From contig NZ_FCNU01000010.1 in NCBI RefSeq assembly GCF_001545115.1, positions 1-64,000 on the forward strand: DNA of 64,000 nt, given 5' to 3'. The position numbers and the translations under genes were made by a program. The notes beneath the pieces were generated by a model, which saw nothing but the letters and a program-made list of their open reading frames with translations, ran no database searches and was not told the DNA's origin. Positions 16,978-26,589 of the stretch are shown here, in pieces; position 1 is the stretch's first letter; every line of letters begins with the position of its first letter. The DNA is from Candidatus Protochlamydia phocaeensis. Its GTDB lineage: Bacteria; Chlamydiota; Chlamydiia; Chlamydiales; Parachlamydiaceae.

Positions 16978-18222
16978 ATGAATGAGCAGAGCCGGCAGAA
17001 AAGTCAATTTTGGGTCATCTTAATTATTGTTTTTTTGGGCTTTGTCGGCATCTCCATGCCTTACCTCATCTTTCCTGCGCTCTTTTTAAATCCGGACTAT
17101 TCCATTTTACCTGCGAGCTGGGGAGAATCCAGCCGCGCCATCTATCTGGGGATTACGCTGGCGGCCTATCCTTTTGGCCAATTTCTCGGATCCCCCATTC
17201 TTGGCTCCCTATCCGATGATTATGGACGCAAGCGCCTCTTGTCCGGAAGCTTGCTCATTGCCGCTTTTTGCAACTTGCTATCGGGCATTGCCATTCAATG
17301 GCAGTACTTGGGACTGTTGATCCTTAGCCGCTTTACGGCTGGTCTGATGGAGGGCAATATCGCCATTGTACGCGCCATGGCGGCTGATATTACCGCTCTT
17401 TCCAAGCACGACACGTTTGGCAGAATCAATGCCGCCTCTTCCATCGCCTTTCTTGTAGGCCCTCTCTTGGGAGGTTTGATGGCGGACAAAAGTTTATTTG
17501 CAGAGTTGACAGCATCCACGCCTTTTTATTTTATATGCATCCTCTTTTTCGGCCTGACAGGCCTATCCCTCTTGATGATCAAAGACAGCAAAACGCCGTC
17601 TTCACCTGAAGAGAGGTCTTTTTGGCAGCGCATCAATCTCACGCACAGGTTAGGTGTTTTATTCTCAAACAAACGCTTGAAATTCCTCTTGATCGCTTCC
17701 ACTTGCTTTACGCTGGCCGTCGACATTTTTTATGAATTCGGCCCCGTTTATCTGACGGTGAAGTGGGATTTAAATCCTGCCCAGCTTGTCTTTTATAACG
17801 GCGCCCTATGCCTTGCCCTTGCCATTGGCAATGGCTGGCTGCCCGCCATCGTGTCTTCGCGCATTTCAAAGCGCATGGCCGTCATCTATTCTATTCTGGG
17901 ATTTGCCTTCTTCTTAATGGGAACCGTGCTGACCGATTCTACGGTCTTGATGATGCTTCTTTTTACCCTAAGCGGCCTTGTCATCGGTCTTGCCGTGACG
18001 CTGATAACGGTTAAAATCTCCGATTCTGTTCCCGATGCAATCCAAGGAGAGGTGATGGGCGTGCAGATATCTTTGCGCGTCTTGGGCGATGCCTTTATTT
18101 GCCTATTTGGCGGCGCGCTTTTGCTGCTCTCGGCCAAACTCATCCTGATTGCCGCTGCCATTCTATCCCTTGCCGCAATGGCCTACTACGCGATAAGAGG
18201 GCCTGCAATAACTTTATCTTAA
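16978..18222 (+). CDS. MFS transporter
   Basis: 414 residues with 12 hydrophobic segments, a typical major facilitator. The loop 2-3 signature is GSLSDDYGRKRLL, and a second related motif lies in the C-terminal half. The sequence type resembles the TetA/multidrug branch (DHA1), for example the AIVRAMAADIT region and GPLLGGLMAD, but substrate cannot be read. ATG at 16978 is preferred over GTG at 16966. It stands alone; an acetyltransferase gene begins 59 bp downstream on the same strand. Confidence 0.9.
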   Translation: MNEQSRQKSQFWVILIIVFLGFVGISMPYLIFPALFLNPDYSILPASWGESSRAIYLGITLAAYPFGQFLGSPILGSLSDDYGRKRLLSGSLLIAAFCNLLSGIAIQWQYLGLLILSRFTAGLMEGNIAIVRAMAADITALSKHDTFGRINAASSIAFLVGPLLGGLMADKSLFAELTASTPFYFICILFFGLTGLSLLMIKDSKTPSSPEERSFWQRINLTHRLGVLFSNKRLKFLLIASTCFTLAVDIFYEFGPVYLTVKWDLNPAQLVFYNGALCLALAIGNGWLPAIVSSRISKRMAVIYSILGFAFFLMGTVLTDSTVLMMLLFTLSGLVIGLAVTLITVKISDSVPDAIQGEVMGVQISLRVLGDAFICLFGGALLLLSAKLILIAAAILSLAAMAYYAIRGPAITLS

Positions 18223-18281
18223 AATTTTCCGGGCATTCAAAAATATCCCATCATTCATGCATTTGTTTAAAGGCAGTAGAT

Positions 18282-18770
18282 ATGTCTCCTCACATTGTTA
18301 TCAGAAAATACCGGCCTGAAGATGTTCAGGCACTGGCCTACATTTATTTCAATACCATTCACTTGATCAATTCGCAGCACTATACAAAAGAACAAGTGGA
18401 TGTCTGGGCGCCCTCCAGCAGCCTAGAACCGGCGGGATGGGAAAAGAAGTTTTCCCGAACCAAGCCCTTTGTCGCTTTGATCGGCGAAGAAATCGTGGGA
18501 TTTGCCGAATTTGAGCCCAATGGCCATATTGATTGCTTTTATTGCCACCATAAGTGGATCGGCCGAGGAGTTGGAACGGCTTTGATGCGCCGCATTCATG
18601 AAGAAGCGCAGCGGCAGCATATCTCTCGCATTTTTGCCGAAGTCAGCATCACGGCAAAGCCCTTTTTTGAAAAACAAGGATTTACCACTATTTGTGAACA
18701 AACAGTCACCAAAAATCAGGTCGCGCTCATTAATTATAAAATGGAAAAAATATTAGCTAATCCAGCCTAA
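18282..18770 (+). CDS. GNAT acetyltransferase
   Basis: 162 residues. The acetyl-CoA-binding motif A is WIGRGVGTALMRRIHEEA, and the fold order (VIRKYRPEDVQALA start, FAEFEPNGHIDCFYCH strand, ...FFEKQGFTTI end) fits the GNAT family, closest in look to YafP-type enzymes. AAAGGCAG lies shortly before the ATG at 18282; a longer frame upstream overlaps the MFS gene and is rejected. Substrate unknown. Confidence 0.9.
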   Translation: MSPHIVIRKYRPEDVQALAYIYFNTIHLINSQHYTKEQVDVWAPSSSLEPAGWEKKFSRTKPFVALIGEEIVGFAEFEPNGHIDCFYCHHKWIGRGVGTALMRRIHEEAQRQHISRIFAEVSITAKPFFEKQGFTTICEQTVTKNQVALINYKMEKILANPA

Positions 18771-18803
18771 TTACCCTCTTGCTTTAGCTTTAAGGAATTT
18801 ACT

Positions 18804-19241
18804 ATGAATCAAAGCAAACAGAATAACTACCGATTTGAGCATCAAGACGAACCAGATCAAAAAGCTGCCCATGTCCTTTTCGAGGGCATCAATGAACAGG
18901 CTGTACTTAAAAAGGCCTTACATCCGATCAAAACATTCGGTATCTTCGTCAAAGATGAACAAGGAATAGTTTTGGGAGGTGCCACGGGCATTAGCTATTA
19001 CGGCTGCCTATATGTGGATATGCTGTGGATCAAAGAAGAGCTACGCCAGCAAGGACTTGGAACAAAATTGATAAAAGAGGCCGAGGCAATTGGGAGAGAG
19101 CGCTTGTGTTCTTTTGCGACGGTCAATACAATGGACTGGGAAGCCCTTCCTTTCTATCAAAAGCTTGGCTATGCGATTGAATTTGTTCGAGAAGGCTATG
19201 AGAATAATTCCAAAATGTACCTTTTAAGGAAGACACTATGA
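18804..19241 (+). CDS. GNAT acetyltransferase
   Basis: 145 residues. Motif A is IKEELRQQGLGTKLIKEAE; the C-terminal part has ALPFYQKLGYAIEFVREGY. This resembles small stand-alone GNAT enzymes acting on amines or peptides. AAGGAA precedes the ATG. Its stop overlaps the next start by 4 bases (ATGA), coupling it to the Nudix gene. Confidence 0.9.
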   Translation: MNQSKQNNYRFEHQDEPDQKAAHVLFEGINEQAVLKKALHPIKTFGIFVKDEQGIVLGGATGISYYGCLYVDMLWIKEELRQQGLGTKLIKEAEAIGRERLCSFATVNTMDWEALPFYQKLGYAIEFVREGYENNSKMYLLRKTL

Positions 19242-19795
19242 GCGCAACGGTTCGATTTGAAATTCAGCAGTTGGTCTCGGCATTGACTCCTTTAGACCAA
19301 GTGGAGAAAGAACACATTGATTTCGTCCTTCGCTGGATTGAATCGGGCAGCGAACTTTTCCGCACGCAAAAGCCGGCGACGCCCGCTACCCATCTCGTGT
19401 CTTATTTTGTTGTCGTCTCGCCTGAAAGAGAAAAAATTTTGCTCGTCGACCACAAGAAAGCAAGCCTCTGGCTTCCTCCCGGAGGACATGTAGAGCCTGG
19501 CGAACATCCCAAAGAAACCGTTCGAAGAGAAGTGAAGGAAGAACTGGGCATCGAAGCCGAATTTTTATTTGACGCACCTATTTTGCTTACCGTTAATCAA
19601 ACCTTCGGAAACGTAGCCCAGCATACCGATGTATCTCTTTGGTATGTGATACAAGCAGACCCGGATCATCGGTTTAACTACGATCAAGAGGAATTCCATC
19701 AAATCCGCTGGTTTGACTTGAGTGCTATTCCCTTATCGCGCACTGATCCTCACCTGCCGCGCTTCATTCAAAAAATGGCCAGTTATACAGAATGA
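19238..19795 (+). CDS. Nudix hydrolase
   Basis: 185 residues. The Nudix box runs GGHVEPGEHPKE...REVKEELG (about residues 84-106) with all catalytic Glu residues present. Nudix enzymes cleave nucleoside diphosphate derivatives; the substrate is not predictable. It overlaps the upstream GNAT gene by ATGA, so both are made from one transcript. Confidence 0.92.
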   Translation: MSATVRFEIQQLVSALTPLDQVEKEHIDFVLRWIESGSELFRTQKPATPATHLVSYFVVVSPEREKILLVDHKKASLWLPPGGHVEPGEHPKETVRREVKEELGIEAEFLFDAPILLTVNQTFGNVAQHTDVSLWYVIQADPDHRFNYDQEEFHQIRWFDLSAIPLSRTDPHLPRFIQKMASYTE

Positions 19796-19856
19796 AGTGG
19801 GGAAAATTGTGTTCATAAGTTGATAAACTTGAATTGCCCAATTAAAGAGCCTTCTC

Positions 19857-20777
19857 ATGCTTGCACTCAACCTTACCGCCCAGCAGCTCGCCTCTATTCC
19901 AAAAGAAGTCTTTACTCATCCTCATTTAGAAGAGCTTTGGCTGGACGACAATCAAATTGCCCAGCTTCCAGGCGAGCTAATTGCTTTAAAACGCTTAAAA
20001 AGCCTTAGCGCTTACAAGAACAAGCTAAGTGGACTCCCGGCCTCTCTTTTTAAATTAACGGGCTTGGAAAGGCTGAATTTAAGCGCCAATAGCCTTCCAT
20101 CTCTTCCCCATGAATTGGGGCATTTAATCCATTTACGCGTGCTGGATCTCAACTACAATCAAATTGCCGCCCTTCCCGAAGCGATCGGCCAGCTCCAGCA
20201 GCTTCAATTCCTGTATTTGGCCAGCAATAGCCTGGCTTCTTTGCCGGATTCTTTCGCCCTCTTAAAACAGCTGACTTATTTAAATCTTTCCCACAATTTG
20301 TTTACAACTCTTCCCGCTCATTTGCCGGTTCTTGAATCCCTCATTGAATTGCGCCTTTACCATAACCGTTTAATCGCTCTGCCCGCCTCTTTGGGCGAAC
20401 TTCGCAAGCTTAGGGAATGTCATGCCATGCACAATCAAATCAGCGCGCTGCCGGATTCTATCGGCCAGCTAACGCAATTGAGAAAGCTGATGCTGGAAGA
20501 CAACCGATTGGCCACGCTTCCACCTTCTATCGGCTGTTTGGAGAGTTTGACAGATCTGGACCTGCGAACCAACCAACTCGCCGCTTTGCCCGATACAATA
20601 GGAAACTTAAAAAACCTTCGCTTCCTCGATTTGCGAGGCAACAAACTGCTCTCTTTGCCCTCCAGCCTGCGCACCCTCCAAAAATTGGAAAAGCTCGATG
20701 TCAGGCTCAATAAGGGTTTTGTTCCACCTGATTGGTTTCAAGAGCTGGAGCAGCGCGGCTGTACAATCTTTTATTGA
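19857..20777 (+). CDS. Leucine-rich-repeat protein
   Basis: 306 residues made of about twelve 23-residue LRRs of the SDS22/Shoc2-like type (pattern LxxLxLxxNxLxxLPxxLxxL), from residue about 22 to 290. No signal peptide or membrane segment. Proteins of this class are common in amoeba-associated bacteria and bind other proteins; delivery into the host is possible but not shown. The repeats are regular, with one off-pattern unit (LRECHAMHNQI). Complete, monocistronic. Confidence 0.9.
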   Translation: MLALNLTAQQLASIPKEVFTHPHLEELWLDDNQIAQLPGELIALKRLKSLSAYKNKLSGLPASLFKLTGLERLNLSANSLPSLPHELGHLIHLRVLDLNYNQIAALPEAIGQLQQLQFLYLASNSLASLPDSFALLKQLTYLNLSHNLFTTLPAHLPVLESLIELRLYHNRLIALPASLGELRKLRECHAMHNQISALPDSIGQLTQLRKLMLEDNRLATLPPSIGCLESLTDLDLRTNQLAALPDTIGNLKNLRFLDLRGNKLLSLPSSLRTLQKLEKLDVRLNKGFVPPDWFQELEQRGCTIFY

Positions 20778-20897
20778 GCTCTGTTCCACGTGCGCTTCTT
20801 TGCCATTAAAAGGGAGGGAGATAAAAATTCCATGCCCGAATTTCGGCGGCAGCTTTTGATAAATGCGCTATAATAGAAGATATCAAGCGAGGCGCAT

Positions 20898-21965
20898 ATG
20901 ATATCAGAAGAAGATAAACAAGCCTATTATCGAGCCTTTATAGCCAAAAAAACAGAGTATGAAGGCGTCTTTTTTGTAGGCATCAAAACGACGGGGATCT
21001 TTTGCCGCCCCACTTGCTCGGCTAAAAAGCCCAAGCTAGAAAACTGCGAATTTTTTGAGACCACCCAGCAAGCTATTCAGGCTTCTTTCCGCCCTTGCAA
21101 GCGCTGCCGTCCGCTTTTCCATCCGCAGCAAGCCTCCCGACTCATGCAAACTCTCATTGAGGCCATTGAACAAGATCCGGAAAAACGTTGGACCGCTAAG
21201 GACTTTGCCAAGCTAGGCGCTGATGCCTCAACCGTGCGTCGCCAATTTAAAAAGCGTTTCGGCATGACGTTTATTGCCTATGCCCGGGCGCGCCGCATAG
21301 AGTTGGCGTTAAAGCAAATTCAGCGAGGAGAGCCTGTCATTGAAGCCCAGCTATCGACCGGTTATGAATCCGGGAGCGGTTTTCGCGACGCCTTTTCCCG
21401 TTTGATCGGGACTGCCCCCGGTAAATTGAAACACTCCGCCATTCTTAAAGCTGCCTGGCTAGATACACCGCTTGGTCCCATGATTGCCATGGCCGATGAA
21501 AACGCGCTTTATTTATTGGAATTTACCGACCGCCGAGGCTTGGAAAGAGAAATTGCGCGCCTGCAGCAAAAGCTTCATGCCTCTATCCTTCCAGGCCGCA
21601 CAGCTCCCATTTATTCGATTGAAGAGGAATTAAAGCTGTATTTTGACGGACATTTAACGGACTTTAAGACCCCTCTCTCCTTGCTCGGCTCTCCCTTTCA
21701 AAAAAAGGTATGGGAAGAATTAAGGCGAATTCCTGCCGGAGAAACGCGCTCTTATTCTGACATTGCTTTGGCAATTGGAAAACCGGCTGCTGTCCGCGCC
21801 GTTGCATTGGCCAATGGCTCGAATCAACTTGCGATTGCAATTCCCTGCCACCGGGTAATTGGGATAAACGGCGCCTTATGCGGCTATGCTGGCGGCATTG
21901 CCCGCAAAAAGTGGCTGATCCACCATGAACAAACATTTTTACAAGCCTTTGCTTCAGGAGGATAA
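20898..21965 (+). CDS. ada: Ada: methylated-DNA-protein-cysteine methyltransferase and regulator
   Basis: 355 residues with the full Ada layout. The N-terminal zinc domain has Cys36, Cys40, Cys67 and Cys70 (GIFCRPTC ... PCKRC), where Cys36 should take methyl groups from phosphotriesters. An AraC-type helix-turn-helix follows (about 85-185), then the O6-alkylguanine transferase domain ending with PCHRVIG (Cys317 acceptor). It repairs alkylated bases and in other bacteria activates the adaptive response. A TATAAT at 20869-20874 may be its -10 box; no paired -35 is clear. Confidence 0.95.
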   Translation: MISEEDKQAYYRAFIAKKTEYEGVFFVGIKTTGIFCRPTCSAKKPKLENCEFFETTQQAIQASFRPCKRCRPLFHPQQASRLMQTLIEAIEQDPEKRWTAKDFAKLGADASTVRRQFKKRFGMTFIAYARARRIELALKQIQRGEPVIEAQLSTGYESGSGFRDAFSRLIGTAPGKLKHSAILKAAWLDTPLGPMIAMADENALYLLEFTDRRGLEREIARLQQKLHASILPGRTAPIYSIEEELKLYFDGHLTDFKTPLSLLGSPFQKKVWEELRRIPAGETRSYSDIALAIGKPAAVRAVALANGSNQLAIAIPCHRVIGINGALCGYAGGIARKKWLIHHEQTFLQAFASGG

Positions 21966-22195
21966 GCAAGAAGATTTGATTGTGGAAAATGTGTCGACAA
22001 TTAACTTAAAAAATTGACTTAAACAACTAAAATCTATCCAACAACATATCTAAAAACGGTTTTTTTATTTTTTAATTGATTAGAAAAGTGATCATATCTT
22101 CCCTATCCATGGGAAAATTGTTGATAACTTCGCAACCGATTGGTTACAAAGGATGCGAAAAAATCTTCACTTAAAAGTAATAGAGCTGCCAGATT

Positions 22196-22681
22196 ATGAT
22201 CAACATCCGCCAAGCGATTCAAACAGACTTTCCGCAAATTTGGGACATTTTCCACCAAGTGGTCAAATCCGGTGATACCTATGTATTCGATCCTGCCACT
22301 TCTTATCAAGAAGCGGAACAAGCGTGGATGATAGCGCCGTTGATGACGTATGTCGCCGAAAAGGATAATAAAATCGTGGGAACGTATATTTTAAAACCCA
22401 ATCAGGGCGGGCTCGGCTCCCATGTAGCCAATGGCTCTTTTATGGTCCATCCACAAGAGCATGGAAAGGGAATTGGAAAGCAAATGGCCTTCCATGCTCT
22501 ATCGGAAGCAAAAAGAATTGGCTTTTCAGCCATGCAATTCAACATTGTCGTTTCCACTAATGAGGCAGCTGTCAAGCTTTGGAAGGCTGTTGGCTTTCAA
22601 ATCGTTGGCACGCTTCCGGGGGCATTCAACCATCAAAAATTTGGGCTTGTCGATGCCTATGTCATGCATCGATTCTTATAA
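22196..22681 (+). CDS. GNAT acetyltransferase
   Basis: 161 residues; motif A reads VHPQEHGKGIGKQMAFHAL, followed by NEAAVKLWKAVGFQIVGT. This resembles L-amino-acid or small-amine N-acetyltransferases. The binding site is weak. The preceding 230-bp gap holds a TTGTGGAAAATGTGT sequence (about 21980-21994) also found at the end of family 3 repeats. Convergent with the methyltransferase downstream. Confidence 0.9.
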   Translation: MINIRQAIQTDFPQIWDIFHQVVKSGDTYVFDPATSYQEAEQAWMIAPLMTYVAEKDNKIVGTYILKPNQGGLGSHVANGSFMVHPQEHGKGIGKQMAFHALSEAKRIGFSAMQFNIVVSTNEAAVKLWKAVGFQIVGTLPGAFNHQKFGLVDAYVMHRFL

Positions 22682-22726
22682 ACCCAAATTAAAAAAAGAC
22701 GGCTTAAGAGGGATTAAAAGGCTGTT

Positions 22727-23875
22727 TTATCTTTCAAAACAAGCCAACAATTCAATGTGGTTGCTTCCAGGGAAAAATGCATAGCCCTCCAATTTTTTAA
22801 GCCTCCAGCCTTCTTGCAATAGAATTTGGTTATCTTTTTTAAAAGATTCCCATCCACAGCTTACGTAAATTAGTTTTTTAACTGGAGAGTGAATTAAAGC
22901 CTGCATAAAAAATTTGCTGAGGCCTTTTCTTGGCGGGTCGACAATGACTGTATCCGCTTCTATCATGATGGAAACGCAATCCTCAGCCGATCCGGAATGA
23001 AAAGATATTTTAGCGGCCTCTTCAGGCTTTAGGCGTTTTCTAGACAGGTCAAAGCAGCTTTCTGCATAAGGATTGATTTCTTCGCATTTGACCCAAGCGC
23101 ATTTGGATGCAATAAAGAGTCCAATCACGCCTATTCCCGCATAAAATTCGGCTACCTTAGCATTAGGGGATATCCATTCCCAAATGCGATGGAGAAGGCT
23201 TTCAAAAAGGTTAAGATTGGCTTGAGCAAAATTGGCCGGCTGATAGCAAACAGAAATCGGCCCAAAAGACTCCCAAATTAGATCTTTTCCTTTAACCTTT
23301 GCCCATCCCTCGCCAAAAATCGTGTTGGTCTTGCGGCCATTAAAATTCAGCCAAATCGAATGCCAAAATTTCCCTTGATCTTCCTCAAATAAATCGGAGA
23401 GCAACTTATGCCACTTTTGTGCTACGGGAGAAGAATCGTCCCGACAATTAATCACAAAGACGGCCTGCACAAGGCCAGAGGAGCGTTCGACAACAAATTG
23501 CAAATATCTTATCTCTCCCGTTCCCACATCTTCTTGATAAGGCTGCAAATGATGGAAGCGCATCCAATGCTTGATGCGTTCAACGGCTTCATTGATGTGC
23601 GGATGATGAACCAAGCAAAACGGAATGGAAACGGCCTCATGCGACTGTCTTTTAAATAGTCCAATTAAGGGATGAGCCGCGCTTCCTCTTACCGCCAATT
23701 TTGCCCGGCAGCGCCATTCGGTTGAAGGCCCCTGGCACAAAGAAGGGATTAAGAGGCCTTGAAAATGATCAACGATTTCCTGCCAAATGGGAGGAGGAGA
23801 AAGAGCCAAATCAACACTGCATCCGGAACAGTTATTAAAATGACGGCAGGTGGGATGAGGATTCGGCAGATTCAT
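22727..23875 (-). CDS. RlmC/RlmD-like RNA m5U methyltransferase
   Basis: 382 residues of the TrmA/RlmC/RlmD family, which methylates C5 of uridine in rRNA or tRNA using SAM. An N-terminal Fe-S cysteine cluster is visible (Cys10, Cys16, Cys19 in PTCRHFNNCSGC). The Rossmann SAM motif is VAEFYAGIGVIGLF; the DPPRKGL motif and the nucleophile in YVSCGWESF are present. No TRAM domain precedes. Target RNA cannot be decided. No clear binding site precedes the ATG. Confidence 0.92.
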   Translation of the reverse strand: MNLPNPHPTCRHFNNCSGCSVDLALSPPPIWQEIVDHFQGLLIPSLCQGPSTEWRCRAKLAVRGSAAHPLIGLFKRQSHEAVSIPFCLVHHPHINEAVERIKHWMRFHHLQPYQEDVGTGEIRYLQFVVERSSGLVQAVFVINCRDDSSPVAQKWHKLLSDLFEEDQGKFWHSIWLNFNGRKTNTIFGEGWAKVKGKDLIWESFGPISVCYQPANFAQANLNLFESLLHRIWEWISPNAKVAEFYAGIGVIGLFIASKCAWVKCEEINPYAESCFDLSRKRLKPEEAAKISFHSGSAEDCVSIMIEADTVIVDPPRKGLSKFFMQALIHSPVKKLIYVSCGWESFKKDNQILLQEGWRLKKLEGYAFFPGSNHIELLACFER

Positions 23876-24132
23876 AAACTAAATTAACTTAAAATTAACC
23901 AATAAAAGTTTTTAGCAGTATAACACAAGTCATCTTAATCATTCATTTTAAATTCTTTCTTTACTCAAGTTAAATAATCAATTTATGCCGAATTGAGCTC
24001 AAAATGAGTAGGGATTCCATTCCCTATCATTCGGAAAGATTGTTCATAACTCGAACTTTTTTGTTGGCAAGAGAGAAGATAAATGGTCGATAAAATTTGC
24101 AGCTGTCTATATCTGCTCAACTAGCAACAAGG

Positions 24133-24270
24133 CATTGACAATTCATCAACACAGGAAATACGAGTAAAAAGCTGCCTTTATCAACAAATCCACAAAGAAT
24201 GAAGAGGAAGAGATATTTTATTAATAAGATTACTCTTCCTAAGAAGTCGTTGTGGAAAATGTGTTTTCGA
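24133..24270. repeat. Family 3 dispersed repeat, copy 1
   Basis: Aligns by eye with 26590-26730: shared GACAA..TATCAAC-type start, CAAATCCACA (24185-24194), a purine-rich AAGAGGAAGA, TATTTTAT, TCTTCC..AAGAAG, and TGTGGAAA (24251-24258). CCACA and TGTGG flank the core in inverted orientation. The remaining gap 23876-24132 is AT-rich with nothing I can name. Confidence 0.55.
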
Positions 24271-24311
24271 TTACAGTTCGCTAGGATCAGCCTTCCCATT
24301 TTTCCCATCAA

Positions 24312-24567
24312 AGAAAGAAGCAAAGCTTTTTACAAACGCATCGCTATCGAGTTAGCTGGCCGCCTCAATCCGAGAGATGAGATCTCTCTTCCAAGGAGGA
24401 TTTCTCTGCTCTTTAATCATCCAAATCGTTCTAATCCTCATTTCTGCAATGCCGGATCTCCTAGACTCCAGGGCTTGGCAAACGAACCAAAAGATCCTAC
24501 CCAATTGCTCTGTCAATTTTTGGCATTTTTCTCTTTCAAAACCTTTTCATAGAGGGAATAGACACGC
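24312..24567 (-). pseudogene. Decayed partial copy of the adjacent orphan gene
   Basis: On the minus strand this region matches the C-terminal part of the gene at 24732-26135. It retains VYSLYEKVLKEK, LTEQLGRIFWFVCQA and downstream residues, but in different frames with stops between, so at least two frameshifts have occurred. It lies directly downstream of the intact gene in the same orientation, indicating a tandem duplication followed by decay. Confidence 0.75.
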
Positions 24568-24731
24568 TTTCTGCGTTGTCAGGCGCAAGATGCTGAAGCA
24601 TGCCATAAGAAAAGAGTAGAAAGGAGAATAATTTCCTTCCTATCTTTAGAAAATTTTGCAGCTTAATAGTTTATTTTGTTTAGTTAATTATTTAAGGTTT
24701 TTGATAATAATTATCAGTTGCAAGCAACTAT

Positions 24732-26135
24732 TTACATGGGCATATTTAATGTTGCTTGTTCTTTGGATTCCTTCCATTCAAATAAACAAGTAAAGTCTTT
24801 AGCAAATATTTCAATATCAGGTTGGCAGGTTACTTCTACCCAGGGGATAAGATCAACTTTCCAGGGAGGACTTTCTAGCCCCTTGATCGCCCAGACGGTT
24901 CGGATCATCATTTCTGCAATGCTGGGATCGCCCAGATTCCAAGGCTTGGCCTGGCAAACAAACCAGAAGATCTTGCCCAATTGTTCGGTCAATATCTTTG
25001 AATCTTCTTCTTGCAAAGCCTTTTTATAAAGAGAGTAGACGGTGTCCATTATGCCTTCAATATGGGAAGGCTGGGTATGTTCTAGGGTTTGGTGACAAGT
25101 GAAGATAACGAAGGAAAGAGGAAAGATTTTTTCCTCTATCTGCGTAAAAAATTGCATGAAATGAGGCTCATTTGTTTTCTCATTTCTTTTTATTTTGAGC
25201 TGGAGTCCATTTGTTGGCATGGATTGGCCTAATTTTTCGAGGCGCTTTCCCAGATCCTGATATTCTCCGGAAAACGAGGTCAGAAAGGGTTTTTCTCTTT
25301 TTTGTCCGTAATTCTCAAAGAAGCAATGCCCTATCTGATAAGCGATCCAGCAGCGATGGAAGGCAAGGAAATTGACCATATCTTCGACGCTCCATTGCTT
25401 TTCCCTTAGGCCAAAAGCTGCAAGTTGAATGCCGCGGTGCATCATCTTTCCATAGTCTTGCTGATTAGAATTGGCATATAATTTATTCCAATCCTTTTTT
25501 CTAACTATGTAGTGGTCCCAAACGTTCGATGCCTCGGGATCTTCTTGTGGCGGATTGACGAGAACATCAAAAATAGCCGAATTAGTGTTTAGCAATAGCT
25601 CCAATTGCGGAATCTCCATCCAATCTACATACGCTCCTTTTCGCTGTTTATGGAGTTCTAAAGAAAGGAGAGCCATTTTAAATTGCTTGGCCGTCTTTGC
25701 CAGATCTAAGGCATATAGATAAGAGTCAAAATCCTTTCCATAGAAAGGAACTTCAAAAGAGAGAATTTTTTTTATTTTCTTTGCACTTAAATGCGCAACT
25801 TTATTTATTGAAATATTTAAATCGTTTAATTGCTTGAAATCGGCTAAGACTAATTTTTTTTGAATTAAGCGGTTCAAGATTAAGGCCATTTTTTCTTTAA
25901 TATGACGCCTTTCCAAAACTGCTCTAAAGGTGTTATTCCGATTTTTGCAAATGATAATAATTTTAGAAGTTGTTTTTAATTTGGAAAGAATAAATAAGAA
26001 TTTTCCAAAATTTTTAGTGTTTAAAATTCTATAACATCTTCCTTTATAAAAATTAGATACCCTTAATTGAAACGAAAAAGAATTTTCAGAAGAAAAAGTT
26101 GGAGTATTTTTAAGCGTTCTCAATTTTAAAGGCAT
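24732..26135 (-). CDS. Orphan protein, candidate lineage-specific
   Basis: 467 residues; TAGGAAAAA shortly before the ATG fixes the start. The N-terminus is basic (KLRTLKNTPTF ... FLFILSKLKTTSKIII). The rest is a helical soluble protein with many aromatic residues, for example FHRCWIAYQIGHCFFENYG and GKIFWFVCQAKPWNLGDPS. No family recognised; no signal peptide or membrane pair. Base composition of the N-terminal third is more AT-rich than neighbouring housekeeping genes. A decayed C-terminal copy lies just downstream. Such duplicated, fast-evolving genes in chlamydiae are often effector candidates, but nothing here proves that. Confidence 0.75.
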   Translation of the reverse strand: MPLKLRTLKNTPTFSSENSFSFQLRVSNFYKGRCYRILNTKNFGKFLFILSKLKTTSKIIIICKNRNNTFRAVLERRHIKEKMALILNRLIQKKLVLADFKQLNDLNISINKVAHLSAKKIKKILSFEVPFYGKDFDSYLYALDLAKTAKQFKMALLSLELHKQRKGAYVDWMEIPQLELLLNTNSAIFDVLVNPPQEDPEASNVWDHYIVRKKDWNKLYANSNQQDYGKMMHRGIQLAAFGLREKQWSVEDMVNFLAFHRCWIAYQIGHCFFENYGQKREKPFLTSFSGEYQDLGKRLEKLGQSMPTNGLQLKIKRNEKTNEPHFMQFFTQIEEKIFPLSFVIFTCHQTLEHTQPSHIEGIMDTVYSLYKKALQEEDSKILTEQLGKIFWFVCQAKPWNLGDPSIAEMMIRTVWAIKGLESPPWKVDLIPWVEVTCQPDIEIFAKDFTCLFEWKESKEQATLNMPM

Positions 26136-26278
26136 TTTTTCCTATAAGCTGCTAATATGGATTAAATATTAAAAAACCAAAATATAATAAACAAAATCAT
26201 TTATTACTAATAAAATATTAAAATAAGAGAGAGTGCTCGAATTCATAATAATTTAAATTCATTTTTCTAAGCGTCTCT

Positions 26279-26359
26279 TCAATTAGGCAATGAACCTTAT
26301 TCGAATTCATTTCTCCCTAAAAGAAGGAAAAGAATTCATCGGGTTTATTGCCTAATTGA
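26279..26359. repeat. Family 2 inverted-repeat element
   Basis: TCAATTAGGCAATGAACC (from 26279) is repeated inverted as GGTTTATTGCCTAATTGA (to 26359), with a TTCGAATTCATTTCTCCCTAA core. The gap 26136-26950 holds, besides this element, a family 3 copy and a family 1 copy; the rest is AT-rich. Confidence 0.75.
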
Positions 26360-26589
26360 TGTCACACTCCAAGCAACTTAAATAAGAGAAGGATTTGGTA
26401 GAATAGCCTTGCTGAGGATATTAGGCGTTCTCCTGAAAGTCATTATTTTGTTTAAAAATTCTGGTTATAAGCTCCCTTAATAGCGAAGAGGAGAAATTGT
26501 TCGTAAGCGGCTTATTTTTGTTTATAGAGAAAATGAAAGCCTGTTGGCAGAAAAGGGCTTTGTCTATAGGAGCGCTTTTTTGCACTGGA

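Noticed and set aside
24718..25029. Plus-strand frame resembling another at 24377
   Set aside because: Both are antisense shadows; the real similarity is between the minus-strand gene and its decayed copy.
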